A stretch of DNA of 8,244 nucleotides from Candidatus Dormiibacterota bacterium (GTDB lineage: Bacteria > Chloroflexota > Dormibacteria > Aeolococcales > Aeolococcaceae), in assembly GCA_955651875.1 (NCBI GenBank), contig CATPAP010000089.1:1-8244 (forward strand), given 5' to 3'. Of this stretch, positions 1-6,378 are shown in pieces (positions within the stretch are counted from its first letter, which is position 1; every line of letters starts with the position of its first letter). The notes under the pieces were generated by a model that was not told the DNA's origin, made no database searches, and saw nothing but the letters and a program-made list of their open reading frames with translations. The translations under genes and the position numbers were made by a program.

Positions 1-60
1 CTATATGGCGCCGCTCGTGAACTCCGCCGCGAGCGCTGAATAGCTCAACAAGTCACTGAC

Positions 61-129
61 CCGCTCGAGGCGGATTCGACCGCAGCTTTCCGGGCCGCAA
101 CCCGGGAGCGAGGCCGGTGGGCATCCCAC
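61..129 (+). promoter_or_regulatory. Candidate structured 5' leader of the methyltransferase operon
   Basis: The stretch before the first operon gene can fold compactly. GCGG at 70-73 pairs with CCGC at 80-83. CCGGG at 90-94 pairs with CCCGG at 101-105 around a CCGCAA loop. CGCTC at 62-66 can pair with GAGCG at 106-110 and enclose both hairpins, giving a three-way junction. A third hairpin, GTGGG (117-121) with CCCAC (125-129), ends five bases before the Shine-Dalgarno. The order GCAACC followed by GGTG is loosely like conserved bases of the SAM-I riboswitch clan, but I see no kink-turn and no outer P1 pairing, so I do not assign it to a known class. Regulation by SAM or SAH would suit a methyltransferase operon, but that is inference. 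Confidence 0.35.
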
Positions 130-132
130 AGC

Positions 133-140
133 AAAGGAGA
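133..140 (+). promoter_or_regulatory. Ribosome binding site fixing a GTG start
   Basis: AAAGGAGA lies five bases before the GTG at 146. It is the strongest Shine-Dalgarno in the operon and supports GTG as the initiator, since no ATG occurs nearby in frame. The hairpin at 117-129 ends just upstream, so leader structure could affect its access. Confidence 0.8.
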
Positions 141-145
141 ACGGA

Positions 146-928
146 GTGGCAACGACGAGGGCGACGCTGAACACGGATGAGCTCACGACTCGAGTCAAGG
201 AGATGTATCGGGAGGTCGCCGATCATCCGGAGCGAGAGTTCCACTTCCATACCGGGCGGGACTTGGCGGAGCGCCTGGGGTACCCCTCCCAAGACCTCGA
301 TGCCATCCCCGCCGAAGCCATCGCCTCGTTCGCAGGGGTCGGCTACTACTTCGACCTTGCAGGCCTGGCTCCAGGGGACACGGTTGTCGATCTCGGGAGC
401 GGCTCCGGAATGGATAGCTTCGTAGCTGCACGCAAGGTCGGCAGTGCCGGCCGGGTGGTCGGCATTGACATGACCGACGCGCAGCTCCACAAAGCACAGC
501 GCCTTGCCGAACAAGCTGGATTCGTCAATGTGGAGTTTTGCGACGGGCAGATTGAGCAACTGCCGGTCAGGGCTGAATCGGCCGATGTGGTGATCAGCAA
601 TGGTGTCATCAACCTCAGCCCTGAGAAGGGCAAGGTCTTCGTCGAGGCGGCCCGCGTGCTTCGAGCGGGTGGTCGGCTGGCAATCGCGGACATCGTGACC
701 TCGATCCAGCTGCCCGAAGGCGTCACCTGCAACGCGTCACTGTGGGCAGCGTGTATCGGCGGTGCGATGCAGCGAGACGATTACCGTGAGGCGATCGAAA
801 GCGCCGGCTTTTCCATCGAGGTGGTCCGCGACAACGACCAGTACCACTTCGTGTCAGAAAGCGCCGCCAACGCGACGAAGACATACGGCGTCAGGAGCGT
901 CTCCATCCTCGCACGGAAGGCAGGCTGA
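146..928 (+). CDS. ArsM-like SAM-dependent methyltransferase, cysteine-poor variant
   Basis: A 260-residue class I SAM methyltransferase that resembles arsenite methyltransferases (ArsM/AS3MT) along its length. SAM motif I is VDLGSGSGMD at 81-90, followed by GIDMTD at 106-111. ArsM-like stretches include NVEF near 128-131, SNGVINLSPEK at 151-161 and VLRAGGRLAIADIV at 171-184. ArsM proteins bind As(III) through conserved cysteines. Here the first region (usually SLGCGNP) reads SFAGVGYYF at 61-69 and the usual SNC reads SNG at 151-153. No cysteine follows position 203. Only C203 in ACIGGAM matches an expected arsenic ligand; C132 and C195 lie elsewhere. Arsenite methylation is therefore doubtful and the acceptor is unknown, perhaps a thiol, selenium or small organic substrate. 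It is the first gene of a four-gene operon. The GTG start is set by the Shine-Dalgarno at 133-140. Confidence 0.88.
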   Translation: MATTRATLNTDELTTRVKEMYREVADHPEREFHFHTGRDLAERLGYPSQDLDAIPAEAIASFAGVGYYFDLAGLAPGDTVVDLGSGSGMDSFVAARKVGSAGRVVGIDMTDAQLHKAQRLAEQAGFVNVEFCDGQIEQLPVRAESADVVISNGVINLSPEKGKVFVEAARVLRAGGRLAIADIVTSIQLPEGVTCNASLWAACIGGAMQRDDYREAIESAGFSIEVVRDNDQYHFVSESAANATKTYGVRSVSILARKAG

Positions 929-938
929 GGTCACCGAG

Positions 939-1769
939 ATGACGACGAACGACACTCGTCGACCGGATGTCAAGAAACTGGATCCCTACGCTTTCTTTGC
1001 CCTGCTCGGAAAACGGGTCATCCATCCAGGCGGCCGGCGCTCTACTGACCAAATCATGGAGCTGGGGAAATTCTCTCCGGGGCAGCGCGTCCTTGACGTC
1101 GGCTGCGGCGTGGCGACGACCGCCATTGGGCTCGCCCAGCGATTCGACGTCTCGGTCACCGCCGTCGATATCAGCCCACTGATGCTCGCACGTGCTGAGC
1201 GCAATGTTCGCCGGGCCGGGGTCTCGGACCGGGTCACGGTCAGCCACGGGGACATCGTGGATCTTCCTTTCGCGGATGGAGCCTTCGACTGTGTCATTGC
1301 AGAGGCGGTCACCATGTTCGTCGACCGTGAGCGTGCCGCTCGTGAGTTGGTGCGGGTCACGCGACCAGGTGGCTGGGTGCTCGCCACGGAATTCCTCTGG
1401 CGACGACCTCCATCACCAGCCGCGCGTGAGGCATTCCTGGGACAGGTCTGCCCGGGAATGCTCTTCGACACCCAGGAGGACTGGGAACGCATCTACGGCG
1501 GTGCCGGGCTCAGCGAGCTTGAGTATCGCTCCGGTCCCTTCGAGATGATGACTGTGCGAGGGTTCCTCGCCGATGAGGGCGTGGTGGGAGCCACGCGCTT
1601 CATGGCTCGAGGCCTTTCCCGCGCGTCCTACGTCCGCAAGCTTGCGTGGACTGTGCCGCGGGTCGCGCGCGCTGTCCCGTACCTCGGCTATCTCGTCGTC
1701 GCCGGGCGGCGGCCGCACGAAGCCGTACCAACCGCACTGGCGCCGGCCGCTCAGCCGGCCACCATTTGA
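939..1769 (+). CDS. Class I SAM-dependent methyltransferase
   Basis: A 276-residue cytoplasmic methyltransferase of the Methyltransf_11/25 type. Motif I is VLDVGCGVAT at 51-60. The acidic residue at the end of strand 2, expected to bind the SAM ribose, is D77 in TAVDIS. A motif IV-like FDCVIAEAV lies at 116-124 and RPGGW at 142-146 is the usual post-core loop. The N-terminal segment KKLDPYAFFALLGKRVIHPGG (12-32) precedes the Rossmann core and may cap the substrate. The C-terminus (about 236-256) is hydrophobic and could lie against a membrane or dimerise. The ATG at 939 is chosen because GAGG at 927-930 lies eight bases before it and the upstream gene stops at 928; the frame stays open further upstream, but that part overlaps the previous gene. 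It differs clearly from its neighbour, so it is not a simple tandem duplicate. Its substrate is unknown; it may act in sequence with the first methyltransferase. Confidence 0.87.
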   Translation: MTTNDTRRPDVKKLDPYAFFALLGKRVIHPGGRRSTDQIMELGKFSPGQRVLDVGCGVATTAIGLAQRFDVSVTAVDISPLMLARAERNVRRAGVSDRVTVSHGDIVDLPFADGAFDCVIAEAVTMFVDRERAARELVRVTRPGGWVLATEFLWRRPPSPAAREAFLGQVCPGMLFDTQEDWERIYGGAGLSELEYRSGPFEMMTVRGFLADEGVVGATRFMARGLSRASYVRKLAWTVPRVARAVPYLGYLVVAGRRPHEAVPTALAPAAQPATI

Positions 1770-1779
1770 TGAGCCTGTC

Positions 1780-3129
1780 ATGACCACCATCCATAGCCTC
1801 GTCGACGAGGGGCTTGGCAACAGCTCGTATCTGGTCGACATCGGCGATGGTCGGGCGCTCGTGGTGGATCCAAGTCGAGACCCGAGGGCCTACCTGGACC
1901 TCGCAAAAGCGAATGGCCTCACCATTGCATACGTAGCGGAGACGCACCTCCACGCCGACTTCGTTTCGGGGAGCGGTGAGCTCAGCGCCCATGGCGCTCG
2001 CGTTATTGCCTCGTCTCTCGGTCACCGGGAGTTCTCTCACCTCGGCGTGGAGGACGGCGAGGACGTCGATCTGGGCGGGTTGACGCTGCGGGCGCTCGCG
2101 ACTCCGGGGCACACTCCTGAGCATCTGACCTACCTCCTCCTCGACGGATCCCGGTCCATTGCGCTCTTCACGGGCGGCTCATTGCTGGTCGGGGCGGTGG
2201 CGCGGACTGACCTTGTGGATCCCGACGGAGGGGAGCACTACGCCCGCATGCTGTATCGGTCGTTGCGCGACAAACTGCACGACCTCCCCGACGATCTGCA
2301 TGTCTACCCGACGCACGGGGCTGGCTCATTCTGCGCGGCCCCAGCTGGTGGCGAGCGCACCACGACCCTGGGTCGCGAGCGTGCCGCAAATCCATTCCTC
2401 GCGACTCACGACGAGCAGACTTTCGCGGCTCTTTTGCTGGCCGGTCTCGGGTCCTACCCTCCGTATTTTTTGCGACTGCAAGGCGTGAACCGGGTCGGAC
2501 CGCACGTCTTTGGCGCGCCACCTGCATTGCCGCGCCTCGCCCCGGACGATGTGCGCAAGCTGGTAGCCGATAGTGCCGTGATCATCGATGTGCGCCCAGT
2601 ATCCGACTACGCTGCCGGGCATATTCCCGGTTCACTCGCCATCGCGTTGCGCCCGGCCTTTGCAACGTGGCTGGGCTGGATTGCCCCTCATGACGTACCG
2701 CTTGTGTTCGTCGCCAACGATAACCAGGATCGCGACGATCTTGTCCGACAGGCGCTGAAGATTGGATACGAGAGGATCGCCGGCGAACTTCAGGGTGGCG
2801 TGGAGGCATGGCGCGCGGCTGGATTTGAGGTGCGTCGCGCTGGGCTGGTCCAGGCAGCGGAGATCCCTGGGATTCCAGTCGACGATGTGCGCCAGAAATC
2901 GGAGTTCCTTGCCGGGCACCTCCCCGGGGCCCGCCATGTCGAACTCGGTCAGCTCGCCGGTGAGAGCGGGCTACCGGACGGCCCGCTGGTGCTCATGTGT
3001 GGCCACGGCGAACGCGCCGCGACTGGGGCAAGCATGCTCGAACGGGCGGGCAGGTCAGAACTGACCGTGGTCGAAGGCGGACCCGAAGAATGGGCGGCTG
3101 GCTCCGAGAGTCAACTCGAGACGGGGTGA
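1780..3129 (+). CDS. MBL-fold persulfide-dioxygenase-like protein fused to two rhodanese domains
   Basis: A 449-residue cytoplasmic protein. An ETHE1/CstB-like metallo-beta-lactamase domain (about 1-235) has THLHAD at 55-60 (H56, H58, D60), TPGHTPEH at 108-115 (H111) and PTHGAGSFC at 177-185 (H179). The family's usual TGD motif, whose Asp is a metal ligand, reads TGG at 131-133. A first rhodanese domain (about 250-350) has IIDVRPVSDYAAGHIPG but no cysteine at the active-site loop (VANDNQDR, 311-318), so it should be catalytically dead. A second, shorter rhodanese domain (about 362-445) keeps C407 in CGHGERA. Relatives oxidise glutathione- or other low-molecular-weight persulfides to sulfite, or pass on sulfane sulfur. 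The ATG at 1780 is 10 nt after the previous stop, with a weak GATGAG upstream; the frame is open further upstream but overlaps the methyltransferase gene. Whether dioxygenase activity survives the Asp-to-Gly change is uncertain. Confidence 0.87.
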   Translation: MTTIHSLVDEGLGNSSYLVDIGDGRALVVDPSRDPRAYLDLAKANGLTIAYVAETHLHADFVSGSGELSAHGARVIASSLGHREFSHLGVEDGEDVDLGGLTLRALATPGHTPEHLTYLLLDGSRSIALFTGGSLLVGAVARTDLVDPDGGEHYARMLYRSLRDKLHDLPDDLHVYPTHGAGSFCAAPAGGERTTTLGRERAANPFLATHDEQTFAALLLAGLGSYPPYFLRLQGVNRVGPHVFGAPPALPRLAPDDVRKLVADSAVIIDVRPVSDYAAGHIPGSLAIALRPAFATWLGWIAPHDVPLVFVANDNQDRDDLVRQALKIGYERIAGELQGGVEAWRAAGFEVRRAGLVQAAEIPGIPVDDVRQKSEFLAGHLPGARHVELGQLAGESGLPDGPLVLMCGHGERAATGASMLERAGRSELTVVEGGPEEWAAGSESQLETG

Positions 3130-4397
3130 TGATTGCGGCACGTCGCTCGGACCGTCTGGGACTGCGAGCCAATCTCGGGCAGTTCGGGTTGCTCGTCGGG
3201 GTCAACGCTCTCGTGGGTGCGATGGTCGGCCAGGAGCGAACCGTGGTTCCCCTGCTCGGCGAGCGCGTCTTCCAGCTGACTGCTCTGACCGCGACTGTCA
3301 GTTTCATCGTTGCTTTCGGATTGGCCAAGGCAGCGACGAACCTGGTCGCGGGAATACTTTCGGACCGCTTTGGTCGTAAACCGGTTCTAGTTGGCGGTTG
3401 GCTCGTTGGTATTCCCGTTCCCATCATTCTCATCTGGGCGCCGAGTTGGGGTTGGATTCTTTTTGCCAACGTCATGCTCGGTGTGAACCAGGGGCTCACG
3501 TGGTCCACCACCGTCATCATGAAGATCGACCTGGTTGGACCTGAACGACGCTGTCTGGCCATGGGTCTCAACGAGGCTTCCGGGTATTTGGCGGTTGCCG
3601 CGGCAGCGCTGACGACTGGAGTCCTTGCGGAGAGATTCGGCCTGAGGCCGGCGCCGTTCTTCCTCGGGGTCGCGTGCGCCGGGTTGGGACTGGGCATCTC
3701 CACTCTCTTCGTACGTGAGACGCATGGCCACGCACGCCAAGAGGCACTGGCGGACTCTTGGCAAGCCACGGATGACCGCCCAATGTCGGTACGAGAGGTT
3801 TTTCTCCACACAACCGTCCGTGAACACGCCTTGTCAGCTGCGACGCAGGCGGGGATGGTCAACAATCTCAACGACGGCTTGGCCTGGGGCTTGTTCCCGA
3901 TCTTCTTCGCCCGCGGCGGTCTGTCGGTGGCATCAATCGCAATCGTGGTGGCCACCTACCCGGCGGTCTGGGGCGCGGGGCAGCTAGTTACCGGGGCGCT
4001 CTCCGACCGTGTTGGACGGAAGTGGCTCATCGCCACTGGAATGTGGTTGCAAACACTGGCACTCGGCATCATTGCCGCGACCCACGGCTTTGTGGCTTGG
4101 TTGCTTGGTGCGCTTCTCCTGGGCGCGGGGACGGCGATGGTGTATCCGACGCTTCTGGCCGTCATCGGCGACGTTGCTCATCCGCGGTGGCGGGCCAGCG
4201 CGGTCGGCGTGTATCGATTCTGGCGCGATGCCGGCTTCGCCATCGGGGCGCTCGTCGCTGGGGTGGTCGCCGATTTGGTGAGCATTCCCGCGGCGATTGG
4301 CTTGGTCGCCGTGCTGACAGCCGTGTCGGGTACCGTCGTCGCGGTCCGGATGTATGAGACCAGGATCGACCGTGCGTCAATGATCCGACCTGCCTGA
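3129..4397 (+). CDS. Major facilitator superfamily transporter
   Basis: A 422-residue integral membrane protein, about the size of a 12-helix MFS carrier. The loop between helices 2 and 3 carries motif A, DRFGRKP, at 79-85, and the second half repeats it as DRVGRKW at 293-299, the expected pseudo-symmetry. A charged, histidine-containing central loop lies at about 195-232 (ETHGHARQE and onward). Other marked segments are MVNNLNDGLAWG at 243-254 and VYRFWRDAGFAIG at 361-373. The ATG at 3129 overlaps the stop of the previous gene (TGATG), implying translational coupling; longer versions of the frame lie inside that gene. It is the last gene of the operon, so it probably exports or imports the compound handled by the two methyltransferases and the MBL-rhodanese protein. 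Drug-efflux-like export is likely, but the substrate cannot be deduced. Confidence 0.88.
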   Translation: MIAARRSDRLGLRANLGQFGLLVGVNALVGAMVGQERTVVPLLGERVFQLTALTATVSFIVAFGLAKAATNLVAGILSDRFGRKPVLVGGWLVGIPVPIILIWAPSWGWILFANVMLGVNQGLTWSTTVIMKIDLVGPERRCLAMGLNEASGYLAVAAAALTTGVLAERFGLRPAPFFLGVACAGLGLGISTLFVRETHGHARQEALADSWQATDDRPMSVREVFLHTTVREHALSAATQAGMVNNLNDGLAWGLFPIFFARGGLSVASIAIVVATYPAVWGAGQLVTGALSDRVGRKWLIATGMWLQTLALGIIAATHGFVAWLLGALLLGAGTAMVYPTLLAVIGDVAHPRWRASAVGVYRFWRDAGFAIGALVAGVVADLVSIPAAIGLVAVLTAVSGTVVAVRMYETRIDRASMIRPA

Positions 4398-4400
4398 TCG

Positions 4401-4417
4401 AGCGAGGAGACCTCGTT
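4401..4417 (+). terminator. Hairpin just after the operon, possible terminator
   Basis: CGAGG (4403-4407) and CCTCG (4411-4415) form a 5-bp stem around AGA, extendable by one G-T wobble and one A-T pair. It begins four bases after the transporter stop. Only TT follows, so it is not a classical intrinsic terminator, though U-poor hairpins are common in high-GC actinobacteria. A second inverted repeat, TCCGG (4423-4427) with CCGGA (4434-4438), follows directly. Both lie between convergent reading frames and could act on either strand. Confidence 0.4.
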
Positions 4418-4448
4418 GACCATCCGGAGCCAGCCGGACCGACCCCAT

Positions 4449-5085
4449 TCAGCGCCGGATGACAAGCCGCGCGGACGGCGAGCCGGTGCGGGTGACGCCG
4501 TCCCACTCCCTCAAGGGGCGCGCACCACATCTCCCAGTCGGGCGCCAGGCGTTGGCGATCCCCCAACGGCATCCGACCGTTGGCCCGGCGGCATGCCGCC
4601 CACGGTTCGGCATCTCAGGGCGCCCATAGGAATAGACGCGACGCGACCGGAGTCACCAGCGAGCTCGCAGGCTGGAAACCGAGGGCGGCGAGACCGGAAG
4701 CGATGTCATCCGTGTGGATCAGGATTTCACTGCAGCCCATGGCCAGGAAGCCCTCCGCGTCGGCGAGACCCATCAGGTGCCATCCCCGGGCATCGGACGG
4801 GGCCCCGAGCGCCAGCTCGGCGAGGATGGCGCCGCGAATTTCCAGGCAGGCCAGGAGCTCGGTGATTCCCAGGCTCGGCTCCTCGACATGCTGAAAGGGG
4901 AGCGGACCGCGGGATCGGGTCGCGAGATGACTGGCATAGAAGGCGAGCGCGGAGATCCCGTGGCGCAGGGTGTCCTCGCAGCCCCACTCCAGCTCGCCGG
5001 CGGGAACCGACCAGTCCCGATCAGCGGCGGGTCGCAGCGTTGCAGCGCAGACTGCCGAGACCTCACGGAGCAGCTGGGGAGTCAC
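4449..5085 (-). pseudogene. Broken MDMPI/DinB-fold (mycothiol-dependent maleylpyruvate isomerase-like) gene
   Basis: From a GTG at 5085 the frame gives 156 residues with family hallmarks: RDWSVPAGELEW at 23-34, H42 in TLRHG, and GCSEILIH at 117-124 (E120 and H124). H42, E120 and H124 match the His/Glu/His metal site of the MDMPI N-terminal domain. It reaches RLFLWAP at 150-156, then a TGA at 4615-4617. The same frame continues as DAEPWAACRRANGR and LAPDWEMWCAPLE, the expected family C-terminus. At 4508-4510 one extra G shifts the frame; removing it restores CAPLEEWDG and a TGA at 4449-4451. So there is one nonsense codon and one +1 frameshift. The start is uncertain: GTG at 5100 and ATG at 5208 are also in frame, and none has a good Shine-Dalgarno. 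In life it would be a mycothiol-linked or DinB-like enzyme of unknown substrate. Sequencing error could explain the frameshift but less easily the TGA. Confidence 0.75.
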
Positions 5086-5378
5086 CGGGATGCGTCCCAC
5101 GACCGCAGAGTGTCTCACCGCAAGCCGGAGGCTCCGACACAGATGCCGGCTCTCGCCGGCGGCGTGCTTGTGTAAGCGACCCATCAGCCGGCTGGCAGCG
5201 ACGCCCATTGGGCGGGACGAGGGTGGACCTGCCCGGACGCGATCACGTCAATCAGTCGGCCGTTGAGATCGGGATGGACGATCCGGACCTATGTGCACGG
5301 TCCGAACACGAAGCGGACGAGTGTCAACCAGGCCGGGGTGGCAGCCTACGACCCGCGATTCATCCGCGCGCCTTCTCG
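5086..5378. other. Spacer between the egtD end and the MDMPI-like remnant
   Basis: No convincing gene is seen here. The frame of the MDMPI-like remnant is open as far as an ATG at 5208, but the extra residues are rich in Arg, His and Ser and have no ribosome binding site. CGGACC (5284-5289) and GGTCCG (5299-5304) form a perfect 6-bp stem with a 9-nt loop, about 75 bases downstream of egtD; it lacks a U tract. GCCGGC-TCTC-GCCGGC at 5145-5160 is a second perfect hairpin, reading as a GAGA tetraloop on the minus strand. Confidence 0.5.
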
Positions 5379-6350
5379 CTAGCGGGCGAGGAGGAGGCCG
5401 AAGCGCTGAGCGGGGTCCGTGTACCAGTCGACGACCCTGATTCCCACGTCCATCAACATCGCCTGCACGTGCTCACGGGTGTATTTGGTGCAGACCTCAG
5501 TGCGAGTGAGCTCTCCCTCAGCGAACCGCACTGTGAGCCCCGCCTCTCGCACGGCGGCCTCCTGCTGTCTGAGAGAACGGAGGTACATTTCGATGCGGTG
5601 CTCGGCCGCGTTCCACAGTGCAAGGTGCCGGAATGCGTCGAGGTCGAAGTCGGCGTCGAGCTCGTTGTTGATCCGCGCGAGTACGTTGAGATTGAAATCG
5701 GCAGTCGTGCCTTGTGAATCGTTGTAGGCTGCGACCAGATCTCCTTCGTCTTTGACGAAGTCAACGCCGATGAGAAAGTGGTCACCAGGTTGCATCAGCC
5801 GTCGCACCTCTGTGAGAAAAGTCCGGGCCTCGTCCGGCTCGAAGTTGCCGATGGTGCTGCCGAGGAACACGATCAGCTGACGGCCGAAGCGAGGTATCTG
5901 GGATAGGTGGTGATCGAACTCACCGGTGACGCAGTAGATGGTCAGATCATCGAACTCGTCGATCAACTCCGAGGCGGATCTGCGCAAGGTCGCCTCGCTT
6001 ATGTCGAAGGGCACGAAGGTCCACAGGGATCCCATGCCCTTGGCGGCGCGAATGAGTACGCGCGACTTGGTACACGATCCCGCGCCCAGTTCAACGATCG
6101 ACGCCGGCCGAACGCGCTCCATGATCGCGCGCGCGTGTTCCTCGAGGATGCTCATCTCGGTCCGGGTCTGGTAGTACTCGGGCAGCTGCGTGATCGCATC
6201 GAACAGCTCACAACCGCGGTCGTCGTAAAACCAGCGCGGCCACAGCGTCTTGGGGGTTCGGGCGAAACCCGTCCGCACCGCGTCGATGAACTCCTGCCGA
6301 GAGTCCCGGCCGAGTGTGTGGACGGCCACCGTGATGGGGGCGAGGTTCAT
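5379..6350 (-). CDS. egtD: L-histidine N-alpha-methyltransferase
   Basis: A 323-residue protein, close to the 321 residues of the mycobacterial enzyme. EgtD trimethylates histidine with three SAM molecules to make hercynine, the first committed step of ergothioneine synthesis. The N-terminal substrate domain has WFYDDRGCELFDAIT (40-54) and LPEYYQTRTE (56-65), with the histidine-binding tyrosine. The SAM motif is VELGAGSCTKS at 86-96. FLGSTIGNF (162-170) holds N169 and AAYND (207-211) holds Y209; both match residues that grip the histidine alpha-amino/carboxylate end. M255 and E285 match the selectivity residues M252 and E282 of Mycobacterium smegmatis EgtD. The imidazole-contact serine (S284 there) is a cysteine here, C287 in TEVCTKY. 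The ATG at 6350 is 28 nt after the egtB stop, so the two genes are probably cotranscribed; the Shine-Dalgarno is weak. The frame is open upstream, but that part lies inside egtB. Confidence 0.95.
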   Translation of the reverse strand: MNLAPITVAVHTLGRDSRQEFIDAVRTGFARTPKTLWPRWFYDDRGCELFDAITQLPEYYQTRTEMSILEEHARAIMERVRPASIVELGAGSCTKSRVLIRAAKGMGSLWTFVPFDISEATLRRSASELIDEFDDLTIYCVTGEFDHHLSQIPRFGRQLIVFLGSTIGNFEPDEARTFLTEVRRLMQPGDHFLIGVDFVKDEGDLVAAYNDSQGTTADFNLNVLARINNELDADFDLDAFRHLALWNAAEHRIEMYLRSLRQQEAAVREAGLTVRFAEGELTRTEVCTKYTREHVQAMLMDVGIRVVDWYTDPAQRFGLLLAR

Positions 6351-6378
6351 CGCCGTGCGCTCAGCTGCCAACTGGCGG

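Noticed and set aside
1..43. Plus-strand frame ending in TAG at 41-43, possible tail of an upstream gene
   Set aside because: Only about 13 codons are visible and no family is recognisable, so it cannot be told from chance.
1..198. Minus-strand open frame at the left edge
   Set aside because: It runs antisense across the leader and the start of a well-supported gene, has no ribosome binding site and matches no family.
4615..4617. Selenocysteine codon at the internal TGA
   Set aside because: The family has no conserved cysteine at this site, and a frameshift further on shows the gene is damaged anyway.
5322..5327. TTGACA on the minus strand, candidate -35 for the MDMPI-like gene
   Set aside because: No acceptable -10 hexamer lies 16-18 bases downstream, and TTGACA alone occurs by chance.
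5040..5717. Plus-strand open frame of 225 codons across the spacer and egtD
   Set aside because: It is the antisense of egtD over much of its length and its sequence mirrors that gene in another frame.
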